From: Dactylosporangium aurantiacum
GTDB lineage: Bacteria; Actinomycetota; Actinomycetes; Mycobacteriales; Micromonosporaceae
DNA: 64,000 bases
NCBI RefSeq assembly: GCF_000716715.1
Contig: NZ_JNYJ01000011.1
Coordinates: 232,361 to 296,360, forward strand
Direction of reading: 5' to 3'
A program made the translations under genes and the position numbers. Of the stretch, positions 47,136 through 56,338 are shown one piece after another. Numbering within the stretch: the stretch's first letter is position 1; every line of letters begins with the position of its first letter. The notes beneath the pieces were generated by a model, which worked only from the letters and a program-made list of their open reading frames with translations, had not been told where the DNA came from and searched no databases.

Positions 47136-47564
47136 ATGGTGAAATCAGTGCGACGGCGGTCGATCCTGCTGGTCACGGCGGTCCTCGCGGCCGCGGCGGT
47201 GCTGCTGGCCGCCGACACGCTCGGGGTGCTCTACGACGGGCTGCTGGTGCGCCTGTCGGCCAGCGGTGGCCTGCGCGGCACGACGACCACCGTCGCGGTG
47301 TGGGACTCGGGCCGCACCGTGATCACCGGTGAGGTCACCGCACGCACCCGGCTGACCCCGTGGCAGCGGCGGGACCTGCGCGCCGCCCTCGCCGCGACCG
47401 ACTTCGCGCGGCTGCCGGCGCGCGCCCCGGCCCGCTGCTGCGACAGGCTCGTCTACGTCGTGCAGTACCGGCGATGGACGGTCAGCACGGCCGAGCCCGG
47501 CGACGACCCGGGACTGCGCCGGGTCGTCGACCTCCTCGGCGGGGTCGTCAGCGCGCACCGGTGA
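47136..47564 (+). CDS. Small membrane-anchored extracellular protein of unknown function
   Basis: 142 residues: basic start (MVKSVRRRS), one hydrophobic helix (ILLVTAVLAAAAVLLAADTL), then a beta-rich domain (TTTVAVWDSGRTVITGEV, RLVYVVQYRRWTVSTAEP) with a CC pair (PARCCDRL). It should face outside. No family recognised; the domain resembles small protein-inhibitor-like or sensor domains only in a general way. Its end overlaps the convergent C-S lyase gene by 17 nt. Confidence 0.6.
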   Translation: MVKSVRRRSILLVTAVLAAAAVLLAADTLGVLYDGLLVRLSASGGLRGTTTTVAVWDSGRTVITGEVTARTRLTPWQRRDLRAALAATDFARLPARAPARCCDRLVYVVQYRRWTVSTAEPGDDPGLRRVVDLLGGVVSAHR

Positions 47565-49116
47565 GCCGGTCGAGCAGGTCGGCGAGCACGTCGGGGCCGG
47601 TGGCGAAGTTGAGCCGGACGAAGCCCCCGGTGTCCACCGCGGTCCCCTCGGCGAACTCCGCGCCGGCGCTGAGCCGCACCTTCGCGGTGCGCTCCAGGTG
47701 CCCGGCCGGGTCGGTGCCGCCCCACCGGATCCAGCTGAGGTAGGTCGCCTCCGGCGGGTGGTGCGGCAGCCGCGCGGCGACGGCGTCGCGGTTCGCCCGT
47801 AGCAGCGCCCGGGTCTGCTCCAGCCAGCCGGCCGACTCCCGCCACGCCGCGACGGTCGCCACCCGGCCGAGGATGCTCGGCGTGCCGTACAGGTCCAGGG
47901 GCTGCGCGTCCAGCGACGCGCGCAGCCGACGCGGGCCGACGTGCGCGACGGCGAGCCGCAACGCCGCCAGGTTGAACGCCTTCGTCGCCGACGTCATGGT
48001 CACGGTCCGCGCGGCCACGGCCGGGTCCAGCGAGGCGAACGGGATGTGGCGGTGCGGCCGGTACGTGAGATCGGCGTGCACCTCGTCGGCGAGCACCACC
48101 AGGTCGAGCTCCTCCGCGACCCCGGCGAGGGCCTCCAGCTCGGCGCGGTCGAACACCCGGCCGGTCGGGTTGTGCGGGTTGACGAGCACCAGCAGCCGGC
48201 AGCCGGCGAGGCGCCGCCGCAGCCCTTCCGTGTCGAACGTCCAGCGGGTGCCGTCGTCGAGCATCGGCAGCGGCACGACGCGCCGGCCGGCGCGGGCGAT
48301 GCTGGCCAGGAACGGCGGATACGCCGGCACGTGGACCGCGACGCCGTCGCCGGGCGCGGTGGTGTGCTCCACCACGACCTGCAGGATCTGCAGCAGGTCG
48401 GTGAAGATCCTGGTCCGCCCCGGCCGCGGGTCCCATCCGTGCCGCCGGCGCATCCAGTCCTCGAACGCCGCGACGACCGGGTCCTCGCCGCGCCAGTACG
48501 GGTAGCCGAAGTCCTCCCGGTGCACCACCTCCAGGAGCCGGTCGCGGATCGCGGGCGAGACGCCGAGGTCCATGTCGGCGACCCAGGCGCCGATCGTGTC
48601 CGGCGCCGTGACGCCCCACTTGACGCCGTGCCCGGCGCGCAGCCGGGCGGTCTCGTCGCCGCGGACGGGCGCGATGCAGTCGCGCAGGATCTCCATCTGG
48701 CCGTGGTGCTGGGCCAGCTCCTCGAACACGTGCTGCAGCGCGGCGCCCTGGGTGGCGACCCGGTCGGGGCCCTGGTACCCGGCGGGCGGGGTGCCGCGCA
48801 GCGCCGCGTGCGGCTCGGCGGCGCGCACGTCGTCGGCGAACTGGGCCCGGACCCGCGCGACCCTGGCGACGAGGTCGCCGACCCGCCCCTCGGCGGTGAA
48901 CTCGGCGTCGCGGTCGCGCTGCGACGGCCGGCCCGCGACGAGGGTGCCCGCCCAGTACTCGACCACCCCGAGGCAGTGCGTCAGCAGCGCGAACGGCGAG
49001 TTGGCCCCCGGCAGCGGCCGGCACCCCGCGCGCTCGTCGCCGAGCTCGGTGACGATGCGGACCATGCCGTCCAGCGCACGGTCGGTGTAGTACAGGTACT
49101 CCTCGGCGCTGATCAT
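47548..49116 (-). CDS. DinB::PatB/MalY-type C-S lyase fusion
   Basis: 522 residues from the ATG at 49116, chosen over the ATG 6 nt upstream because GAGAGGG is correctly spaced only for it. Residues ~1-150 form a DinB-type four-helix bundle (LLTHCLGVVEYWAGTLV and FEELAQHHGQMEILRDC supply the metal-binding His residues), of the thiol-dependent transferase superfamily. Residues ~160-520 are a fold-type I PLP enzyme of the MalY/PatB group: VADMDLGVSPAIRDRL, FGYPYWRGEDPVV, VNPHNPTGRVF, LADEVHADLTY and the lysine in TSATKAFNLAALR. The PLP half should cleave C-S bonds of cystathionine-like substrates. A DinB thiol domain on a C-S lyase suggests processing of mycothiol conjugates (inference). It diverges from the CGNR regulator. 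Confidence 0.85.
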   Translation of the reverse strand: MISAEEYLYYTDRALDGMVRIVTELGDERAGCRPLPGANSPFALLTHCLGVVEYWAGTLVAGRPSQRDRDAEFTAEGRVGDLVARVARVRAQFADDVRAAEPHAALRGTPPAGYQGPDRVATQGAALQHVFEELAQHHGQMEILRDCIAPVRGDETARLRAGHGVKWGVTAPDTIGAWVADMDLGVSPAIRDRLLEVVHREDFGYPYWRGEDPVVAAFEDWMRRRHGWDPRPGRTRIFTDLLQILQVVVEHTTAPGDGVAVHVPAYPPFLASIARAGRRVVPLPMLDDGTRWTFDTEGLRRRLAGCRLLVLVNPHNPTGRVFDRAELEALAGVAEELDLVVLADEVHADLTYRPHRHIPFASLDPAVAARTVTMTSATKAFNLAALRLAVAHVGPRRLRASLDAQPLDLYGTPSILGRVATVAAWRESAGWLEQTRALLRANRDAVAARLPHHPPEATYLSWIRWGGTDPAGHLERTAKVRLSAGAEFAEGTAVDTGGFVRLNFATGPDVLADLLDRLTGAR

Positions 49117-49129
49117 GCCCATCCCTCTC

Positions 49130-49154
49130 GCGTCACCTGTTTGACCGGTGACGC
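49130..49154. promoter_or_regulatory. Operator 1 in the C-S lyase/CGNR divergent region
   Basis: GCGTCACC (49130-49137) and GGTGACGC (49147-49154) are perfect arms with a 9-nt spacer. The same arms and spacer recur at 49174, so the pair almost certainly binds one regulator, most simply the adjacent CGNR protein. Confidence 0.65.
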
Positions 49155-49173
49155 ACACCTTGCGCCGGGATGG

Positions 49174-49196
49174 CGTCACCTGTCAAGGTGGTGACG
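49174..49196. promoter_or_regulatory. Operator 2, overlapping the CGNR start codon
   Basis: CGTCACC (49174-49180) and GGTGACG (49190-49196) are perfect arms with a 9-nt spacer, 44 nt from the first copy. The site ends on the first base of the GTG start, placing it over the CGNR promoter or start. Confidence 0.65.
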
Positions 49197-49771
49197 TGAC
49201 GTTCGTGTTCGTCAGCGGCGACCTCGCGCTCGACTTCGCCGGCACGCGCAAGTGGCGCCGCAGCGCGCCGGAGGAGCTCCTCGTGACCCCGGCCGACGCG
49301 GCCCGCTGGGCGGTCGAGGCGGGCGTGCTGAGCGCCGCCCCACCGGTGTCCACTGTGGACTTCGAGGCGCTGGTGTCGTTGCGGGAGCAGGTGTACCGGC
49401 TGGCCGCCGCGACGGCCGAGGGGCGCTCGTGGCCGGCGCGGGACCTGCGGGCGCTGAACGCGGCCGCCGCCGGTCCGCTGCCGGTGCGCAGCCTGACCGG
49501 CGGCGGGGTCCGGCGCACGGGCGGCGCGACGGAGCTTGGCACGGCGGTCGCCGTGGCCGCGGTCGAGCTGCTCGGCACCGCGAGCGTGATCCGGGAGTGC
49601 GCGTTCGACGAGTGCACGCGGCTGTTCGTGGACCGGTCCCGGGCCGGCAACCGCGCCTGGTGCGGCATGGAGGAGTGCGGCAACCGGGTGAAGGCGGCCG
49701 CGTACCGGGCCCGCCGCGCCGGCCGCGGTGCCTCGCAGGGCGCTCCGGCGGCCGGTCGGGGCGCCGGGTAG
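49196..49771 (+). CDS. CGNR zinc-finger (ABATE domain) regulator
   Basis: 191 residues from GTG 49196. The N-terminal ABATE domain begins FVSGDLALDFAGTRKWRRS, and the C-terminal CGNR zinc ribbon reads CAFDECTRLFVDRS, NRAWCGMEECGNRVKAAAYR with four cysteines. Proteins of this type are ligand-responsive DNA-binding regulators. It diverges from the DinB::C-S lyase with two identical palindromes between, one across its own start, which suggests autoregulation and control of the lyase. The Gly/Ala-rich tail after ARRAG looks non-conserved. Confidence 0.88.
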   Translation: MTFVFVSGDLALDFAGTRKWRRSAPEELLVTPADAARWAVEAGVLSAAPPVSTVDFEALVSLREQVYRLAAATAEGRSWPARDLRALNAAAAGPLPVRSLTGGGVRRTGGATELGTAVAVAAVELLGTASVIRECAFDECTRLFVDRSRAGNRAWCGMEECGNRVKAAAYRARRAGRGASQGAPAAGRGAG

Positions 49772-49818
49772 CGGCGCTCGTCAGGCGGCGCTTTTCGGGG
49801 CGGCGCTCGCGGGTGCCG

Positions 49819-49874
49819 TTCGTCAGGCGGCGGTCGTCAGGCGGCGCTCGTCAGGCGGCGTTCGTCAGGCGGCG
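49819..49874 (+). repeat. 14-bp tandem repeat, four units
   Basis: TTCGTCAGGCGGCG-type units at 49819, 49833, 49847 and 49861 differ only in the first base. Looser copies extend back to ~49775. The array fills the 128 nt between the CGNR gene and the convergent Ter-island gene; no clear terminator is present. Confidence 0.9.
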
Positions 49875-49899
49875 GTCGCGGGGTGGTCCGGTGGGGCCG

Positions 49900-51069
<1,170 letters not shown>

Positions 51070-51157
51070 GTCGTCACCTCCGCTGCGCTCCGGCGCCGCC
51101 GCGAGCTCAACACTGAGCCCATGGTTCGCGGCCCGAGCCGCTGCGCTGGCCGCTCAC
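51070..51157 (-). repeat. Single 88-bp junction repeat (gene-boundary repeat family)
   Basis: On the minus strand the element starts GTGAGCGGCCAGCG, overlapping the TGA of the upstream terD-like gene, and ends GGAGGTGACGAC directly before the GTG start of the next gene. It matches the 86-bp units at 12296 in both ends and in the CGCCGGAGCG segment, with a more variable middle. Confidence 0.85.
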
Positions 51158-51717
51158 AACCGGATCCCGTAGTCCGCCGCGAGGGCGGTGACGCCGTTGG
51201 CGTACCCGTCGCCGAGGACCTTGAACTTCCAGCCGCCACTGTGCCGGTACAGCTCGCCGAGGGCCAGGCCGGTCTCCAGGTTCAGCACCGGGGCCAGGTT
51301 CTCCGACCGGATCAGCTCCGCGTTGCCGTCGAGGTTCAGGACCCGGATGACGCACGACTTCAGCCGGCCGAGGGTGCGGCGGGCCGCGGTGCCCTCGTTG
51401 ACGTACATGACGATCACGATCCGGCTCACCTCGGCCGGCGCGGCGAGCAGGTCGACCTCGATCTGGTCCTGGTCCTCGCCCATGACGTCGCGCAGCTGCT
51501 GCACCGACAGGTCGGGGGAGGCGAGCTGGTTGAAGTACACGAAGTGCCGGTCGGACAGGGCGTCACCGTCGCCGCGGCACAGGATGGCGGCGACCACGAT
51601 GTTGTCGGCGAGCACCTGCTCCATGCCCGCGTTGTACTGCACCCCCAGCACGACACCCCGCAGATCCGGGATCTCCCGGGTCAGGGTGACGTTCGCCCCC
51701 CGCTTCATCTCCTTCAT
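51154..51717 (-). CDS. TerD-family protein with degenerate calcium site
   Basis: 187 residues from the ATG at 51717, placed directly after the second junction repeat with GGAGGTGGCGGC as SD. The fold markers remain: VTLTREIPDLRGVVLGVQY, LSDRHFVYFNQLASPD, IVIVMYVNEGTA, CVIRVLNLDGNAELIRSENL, ALGELYRHSGGWKFKVLGDGYANG. However the DLDAS calcium loop is replaced by NIVVAAILC and the GDxxxGxGxGDDE loop by MGEDQDQIE, so metal binding is probably weakened. It may act as a partner of the canonical TerD proteins. The stop overlaps the next junction repeat. Confidence 0.88.
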   Translation of the reverse strand: MKEMKRGANVTLTREIPDLRGVVLGVQYNAGMEQVLADNIVVAAILCRGDGDALSDRHFVYFNQLASPDLSVQQLRDVMGEDQDQIEVDLLAAPAEVSRIVIVMYVNEGTAARRTLGRLKSCVIRVLNLDGNAELIRSENLAPVLNLETGLALGELYRHSGGWKFKVLGDGYANGVTALAADYGIRL

Positions 51718-51892
51718 GCCGCCACCTCCGCTGCGCTGCGGCGTCGGCCTGAGCTCCACCCTGCGCTTATGATTCGCGGCCCTCCGCTGCGCTGCGGCCC
51801 GCTCATGCCGCCACCTCCGCTGCGCTGCGGCGTCGGCATGAGCTCCACCCTGCGCTTATGATTCGCGGCCCTCCGCTGCGCGGCCCGCTCAT
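51718..51892 (-). repeat. Two tandem junction repeats (86 and 89 bp)
   Basis: On the minus strand copies start at ATG 51892 and ATG 51806. The first overlaps the TGA of the upstream helical gene (ATGA). Each begins ATGAGCGGGCCGC and ends GGAGGTGGCGGC before the next ATG; the last such ATG is the true terD-like start at 51717. The copies are nearly identical to each other, differ by a 3-nt indel, and are related to the units at 12296 and 51070. Confidence 0.93.
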
Positions 51893-52383
51893 GGCAGGTC
51901 CAGGTCGGAGCCGGAGAACTTGGTCCGCAGGAAGTTGCCCTGCGTGGCGAGGGCGTCACGGTCCTGGCCGCGCACGGCGACCAGGATGTTGGACGCGGCC
52001 TCCTGCAGCAGGTCGAGCTGGGCCAGCAGCTCGGGGACCGGGCCGGGCCGGTCGCGCATCGACGCCTCCAGGTTGAGGTAGCTGCGAAGGGTGGTCGGCA
52101 GGAAGTCCTCGACGGTGTTGCGCACCAGCAGCACGGCGTGGATGTCCAGCGGCCGGTTCGCCGAGGTGTCCAGGATCTCCCGGAGCGTGTCGGTGAGCCA
52201 GCGCGCCTTGACGACCGCGGCCGTCGGCAGCCGGGACGCCTGCTGGTTGACGAAGTGCTCGGCGTCGACGATGCGCCGGCGGATCTGCTCGGGGTCGCCG
52301 ACCGCCGCGCTGGTCGGGTCGGCCGCAGGGTCGGGGGCCGGCGCGGGCTCGTCGGCCTCCCCCCACCATCGCAACCAGCGCAC
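51889..52383 (-). CDS. Helical protein between telA and terD, possible XpaC-like partner of TelA
   Basis: 164 residues from GTG 52383, 8 nt after the telA stop; the frame is open further upstream inside telA, but composition changes there. After a short Trp/Pro-rich start the rest is helical: EQIRRRIVDAEHFVNQQAS, VVKARWLTDTLREILD, NTVEDFLPTTLRSYLNLEAS, LLAQLDLLQEAASNILVAV. TelA homologues are commonly paired with a helical protein of the XpaC type, and this gene has the same place and build, though I cannot claim clear homology. The stop overlaps the first junction repeat. Confidence 0.7.
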   Translation of the reverse strand: MRWLRWWGEADEPAPAPDPAADPTSAAVGDPEQIRRRIVDAEHFVNQQASRLPTAAVVKARWLTDTLREILDTSANRPLDIHAVLLVRNTVEDFLPTTLRSYLNLEASMRDRPGPVPELLAQLDLLQEAASNILVAVRGQDRDALATQGNFLRTKFSGSDLDLP

Positions 52384-52390
52384 CGCGGGC

Positions 52391-53599
52391 TCAGCCTGTC
52401 TGCTGGCCGCGCAGCGTGCGCTCGAGATACGGCTTGGCCCGCTCGATCTGCCCCTCCAGGGCCTGCACCGTCTGCGCCATCGACTCGACCGCCTGGGCCC
52501 GGAAGGTGTCGACGGCGTCCATGGTGGCGAAGACGTTGTCGAACGCCGCCTGGAGTTTGTTGATGTCGACGGTGGCTGACGCGGCCTGCTGGTTGATCGC
52601 CGCACCCTGCGTCTTGAGCTGCTGGGACGTGGCCTCGATGAGGTTCGAGGTGACCGTGTTGAGCTGGGTGATCTGGTCCAGGACCAGCTTCTGCCGGGCG
52701 AGCGCCTGCGACACGATGACCGCGATGCGCAGCGCCGCGATCGTGGTGCTCTGCGCCCGGTCGACGCCGCGGATGAGCTCCAGGTTGTTGCGGCGGACCA
52801 GGTCGAGGGCCATGTACCCCTGCACGTTGACCGCCATCTGGGTCATGATGTCCTGCCGGCGCTGCCGCACCGGGAACAGCGCGTCGGAGCGCAGCGTCGC
52901 GGCGGCCTCGGTCTGGCCCGCGGCCTCCAGGGCGGAGACCTTCGCCTGGATCGCGTCGTCGAGGGCCGCGGCGAGCTCGTTGTACTCGGCGAGGCGGCCC
53001 ATCGTCGTCCACATGTTGACCTTTTCGGTCTCAATGGCCGCGTTGTCCTTGCGCAGGTCGTTCTGTCCCGACTCCAGCGAGACGATGATCGCGTTGAGGT
53101 GCGACTGCGCCGACTTGTACTTGGCGAAGTACCGGTCGATCCTGTCGCCGCCGGGCAGCCACTTCAGGACCTTCTGCACCCCGGTCAGGTCGGCCCGGTT
53201 GGGGTCCAGGTCGGTGATGGTGTTGCGCAGGTCGACGAGGGTGTTGGCCACCCTGACCTGGGCGTCGTCGGTGGCGCCCCGGCTGCGGCCGCGGCCCATC
53301 GCGGCGGCGGGACGCTCCAACATGCGGTTGGACATCCCGGCCGCCGCGCGCATGTCCTGCTCGCCCATCGACGTGATCGACGCGACCTTCTGCTGGAAGG
53401 CCGGCGAGTTCGTGTCGATCGCGGCCAGCTCCTCGACGAAGGCCGCCGCCCGGCGGCGCAGCTCCTGCTGCTTCTCCGTCTGCACGGGCACGGCGCCGGC
53501 CGCCTGCTGCGGCTCGACGACCACGACCGGGGCGGGCGGGGTGAGCACGAGCGCGCCCTGCTGCTGCGTGGGGTCGCCGCCAAGATCGAGCTCGGACAT
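52391..53599 (-). CDS. telA: TelA/KlaA toxic-anion-resistance protein
   Basis: 402 residues, almost entirely helical with coiled-coil segments. Family signatures include FVEELAAIDTNSPAFQQKVASI in the N-terminal third (first 20: FVEELAAIDTNSPAFQQKVA), LTGVQKVLKWLPGGDRIDRY, NAIIVSLESGQNDLRKDNAA and QKLVLDQITQLNTVTSNLIE. AAAGG-type SD lies upstream of the ATG. TelA proteins act at the inner membrane with TerD-family proteins in tellurite, phage and toxin resistance. The gene lies between terD and the helical protein in one operon, 16 nt after terD. Confidence 0.93.
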   Translation of the reverse strand: MSELDLGGDPTQQQGALVLTPPAPVVVVEPQQAAGAVPVQTEKQQELRRRAAAFVEELAAIDTNSPAFQQKVASITSMGEQDMRAAAGMSNRMLERPAAAMGRGRSRGATDDAQVRVANTLVDLRNTITDLDPNRADLTGVQKVLKWLPGGDRIDRYFAKYKSAQSHLNAIIVSLESGQNDLRKDNAAIETEKVNMWTTMGRLAEYNELAAALDDAIQAKVSALEAAGQTEAAATLRSDALFPVRQRRQDIMTQMAVNVQGYMALDLVRRNNLELIRGVDRAQSTTIAALRIAVIVSQALARQKLVLDQITQLNTVTSNLIEATSQQLKTQGAAINQQAASATVDINKLQAAFDNVFATMDAVDTFRAQAVESMAQTVQALEGQIERAKPYLERTLRGQQTG

Positions 53600-53615
53600 T
53601 CCAGGACCTTTCAGA

Positions 53616-54194
53616 TCAGGCGACGTTGACGCCGAAGTCGCGGGCGATCCCGGCCAGACCGGAGGCGTAGCCCTGGCCGACGGCCCGGAACTTCCACTCG
53701 CCGTTGTGCCGGTACAGCTCGCCGAAGATCATCGCGGTCTCCGACGACGCGTCCTCGGTCAGGTCGTAGCGGGTCAGCTCGGCGCCGCCGTCCTGGTTGA
53801 CGACCCGGATGAAGGCGTTGCGGACCTGCCCGAAGGACTGACCGCGCTGGGTGGCCTCGTAGATGGACACCGGGAACACGATCTTGTGGCACTGGGCGGG
53901 GACCTGCTCCAGCTGCACCAGGATCTTCTCGTCGTCGCCGTCACCGCCGCCGGTGAGGTTGTCGCCGGTGTGCTCGACCGATCCCTCGGGGCTCTTCAGG
54001 TTGTTGAAGAAGACGAAGTGCTGGTCGGACAGGATCTTTCCGTTCTCACCGAGCATGAGCGCGCTCGCGTCGAGGTCGAACTCTGCGCCGGTCGTGGCCC
54101 GCTCGTCCCAGCCGAGGCCGATCATCACCGCGCGAAGGTTCGGCGCCTGCTTGGTGAGCGAGACATTGCCGCCCTTGGTGAGGGTGACGGACAT
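53616..54194 (-). CDS. terD: TerD calcium-binding stress protein (minus arm)
   Basis: 192 residues with the full TerD plan: [19 protein letters not shown], calcium loop 1 [29 protein letters not shown], calcium loop 2 [35 protein letters not shown], and the end [20 protein letters not shown]. Both calcium sites are intact. GAGGAGAG is a strong SD. It is the first gene of the minus arm and diverges from a second, closely similar terD at 54504. TerD proteins bind calcium and form membrane-associated complexes with TerB/TerC/TelA. Confidence 0.95.
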   Translation of the reverse strand: MSVTLTKGGNVSLTKQAPNLRAVMIGLGWDERATTGAEFDLDASALMLGENGKILSDQHFVFFNNLKSPEGSVEHTGDNLTGGGDGDDEKILVQLEQVPAQCHKIVFPVSIYEATQRGQSFGQVRNAFIRVVNQDGGAELTRYDLTEDASSETAMIFGELYRHNGEWKFRAVGQGYASGLAGIARDFGVNVA

Positions 54195-54503
54195 GGAACT
54201 CTCCTCGCGCTCTCGTTGTGGTCGTCAACCGTGTCCGATCGGCCTGTCGGATATATTCATCCGGCTGATCGACGACACCGGAGCCGCCTTCAAAGCTAAC
54301 GCGCTTCCGGCTAGTGTCGAACATTGATCGAACAAGCCGGAGCCTACCCCAACGCCTCAAGCGGACGCGCCGCACGAACGGGGAACGCCGGCTCACCCTG
54401 GCGGGCGGACGCTACTCTCGGGCGGGCACCATCATGATCAGCCCAGGCGCCGCCTGACGCCGGGGAAAACAACAGGCAAACCATCGAATGACTGGAGATC
54501 GGT
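54195..54503. promoter_or_regulatory. Divergent terD-terD control region
   Basis: 309 nt, locally AT-richer than the genes. It holds two direct copies of TCGAACA at 54317-54323 and 54328-54334, spaced 11 nt apart (one helical turn), and TACTCT at 54413-54418 as a possible -10 for the plus arm. GGAGATCGG stands just before ATG 54504. The tandem TCGAACA boxes are the best operator candidate; the regulator is unknown. Confidence 0.5.
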
Positions 54504-55088
54504 ATGGGCATCAGCCTGACCAAAGGTGGCAACGTCTCACTGACCAAGCAGGCGGGTCCCGCCGGTCTGACGGCGGTGACCGTCGGCCTCGGTTGGGATG
54601 TCCGCACGACGACCGGCACGGAGTTCGACCTCGACGCCTCGGCGATCGCCACGGGCGCCGACGGCAAGGTCTTCTCCGACAAGCACTTCGTCTTCTACGG
54701 CAACCTCGCCACCCCGGACGGCAACATCCAGCACACCGGTGACAGCCTCACCGGTGAGGGCAGCGGCGACGACGAGCAGATCAAGGTCAACCTGGCCGCG
54801 CTGCCCGCCGAGGTCGACAAGATCGTCTTCCCGGTGTCCATCTACGACGCCGACACCCGCTCGCAGTCCTTCGGGCAGGTCCGCAACGCCTTCATCCGCG
54901 TCTTCAACAGCGCCGACGGCGTCGAGCTCGCGCGGTACGATCTGAGCGAGGACGCCTCCACCGAGACCGCCATGGTGTTCGGCGAATTGTACCGCAATGG
55001 GGCCGAATGGAAGTTCCGTGCGGTCGGTCAGGGCTACGCATCCGGGCTGCGCGGCATTGCCCAGGACTTCGGCGTCAACGTCGGATAG
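54504..55088 (+). CDS. terD: TerD calcium-binding stress protein (plus arm)
   Basis: 194 residues, very similar to the divergent terD product: [20 protein letters not shown], calcium loop [81 protein letters not shown]. Both calcium-binding loops are intact. GGAGATCGGT provides the SD. It leads the plus arm of the Ter island, 50 nt before the membrane-protein gene. The pair of divergent terD genes looks like a duplication. Confidence 0.95.
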   Translation: MGISLTKGGNVSLTKQAGPAGLTAVTVGLGWDVRTTTGTEFDLDASAIATGADGKVFSDKHFVFYGNLATPDGNIQHTGDSLTGEGSGDDEQIKVNLAALPAEVDKIVFPVSIYDADTRSQSFGQVRNAFIRVFNSADGVELARYDLSEDASTETAMVFGELYRNGAEWKFRAVGQGYASGLRGIAQDFGVNVG

Positions 55089-55138
55089 TAAGGTCGGCGC
55101 ACCGCAACTTCCCTGATGAGCCCGAAACGGTGTGACAG

Positions 55139-56299
55139 ATGTTCCTGAAGACATTCGGCTGGTCGCTGGCCGTCACCGCGGTGACACTCGTCGGCGCCTT
55201 CTTCCTGGGTGGGCCGACCGCCTTCCTCATCGTCGCGATCCTGTGCGTGCTGGAGATCTCGGTGTCGTTCGACAACGCCGTGGTCAACGCGACCGTGCTG
55301 GGGCGGATGAACGCCTGGTGGCAGCGGCTGTTCCTCACCGTGGGCGTGCTCATCGCCGTCTTCGGCATGCGGCTGATCTTCCCGCTGCTGCTGGTCGGCA
55401 TCACCGCCCAGCTCAACCCGGTCGACGTCGTCCGGCTCGCCCTCGAGGGCGGGTCGGTCGACGAGCCCGGCACCTACGCGGCGCTGCTGCACGAGGCGCA
55501 CCCCAGCATCGCCGCCTTCGGCGGCATGTTCCTGCTCGTGCTCTTCCTCGACTTCATCTTCGAGACCCGCGAGCACACCTGGCTGACCTGGCTCGAGAAG
55601 CCCCTCGCGAAGATCGGCAAGCTCGACCAGCTGTCGGTCGTCATCTCCCTCGCCGTGCTCGTCATCGCGGCCGAGACCCTCGCCAAGGACACCGGCACCG
55701 TCATGGTCTCCGGCGTGCTCGGTATCGCCGTCTACATCCTGGTCAACAGCCTCGGTGAGCTCTTCGAGAACGCCGGTGGCCTGGGCGACGACGAGGACGA
55801 GGACGAGAAGCCGGCCGGCATCCACGGCGACGCCGGCGACGTCGCCGGCGACATCGAGAAGGCGAAGTCCGGCCCGAACGCCGTCGTCCAGGTGGCCGGC
55901 AAGGCCGCGTTCTTCCTGTTCCTGTACCTCGAGGTCCTCGACGCGTCGTTCTCCTTCGACGGTGTCATCGGCGCGTTCGCCATCAGCCAGAACATCTTCA
56001 TCATCGCCGCCGGTCTCGGCGTCGGTGCGATGTACATCCGGTCGCTGACGGTGTATCTGGTCCGCAAGGGCACCCTGAGCGAGTACGTGTTCCTCGAGCA
56101 CGGCGCCCACTGGGCCATCGGCGCCCTCGCCGCGATCCTGCTGGTCGGTATCAAGTACGAGGTGCCCGAGGTCGTCACCGGCCTGATCGGTGTCGGCTTC
56201 ATCCTCGCCGCGTTCCTGTCCTCGGTGCTGCTCAACCGGCGCAACGGCGCCGCTGAGGCGGCCGAGGAACGCGCCGAGAGCCTCGCCGGCCGGTCCTAA
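55139..56299 (+). CDS. DUF475/TerC-superfamily integral membrane protein
   Basis: 386 residues with about nine membrane helices. The two TerC-type acidic helix motifs are present: VLEISVSFDNAVVNATVLGR in the N-half and YLEVLDASFSFDGVIGAFAI in the C-half, each with E/D and SFD residues thought to bind a divalent metal. An acidic cytoplasmic loop (GDDEDEDEKPAG) lies between them. The DUF475 branch of TerC is found with TerD genes and is likely to export Mn or Ca or anchor TerD complexes. The 50-nt leader is too short for a yybP-ykoY riboswitch. Confidence 0.92.
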   Translation: MFLKTFGWSLAVTAVTLVGAFFLGGPTAFLIVAILCVLEISVSFDNAVVNATVLGRMNAWWQRLFLTVGVLIAVFGMRLIFPLLLVGITAQLNPVDVVRLALEGGSVDEPGTYAALLHEAHPSIAAFGGMFLLVLFLDFIFETREHTWLTWLEKPLAKIGKLDQLSVVISLAVLVIAAETLAKDTGTVMVSGVLGIAVYILVNSLGELFENAGGLGDDEDEDEKPAGIHGDAGDVAGDIEKAKSGPNAVVQVAGKAAFFLFLYLEVLDASFSFDGVIGAFAISQNIFIIAAGLGVGAMYIRSLTVYLVRKGTLSEYVFLEHGAHWAIGALAAILLVGIKYEVPEVVTGLIGVGFILAAFLSSVLLNRRNGAAEAAEERAESLAGRS

Positions 56300-56338
56300 C
56301 CCAACCCGCGTCCCCGTCCCGGGAAGGCAGGCAACGCC

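Noticed and set aside
55089..55138. Possible yybP-ykoY manganese riboswitch before the TerC-type gene
   Set aside because: The leader is only 50 nt and lacks the paired-loop elements of that riboswitch.
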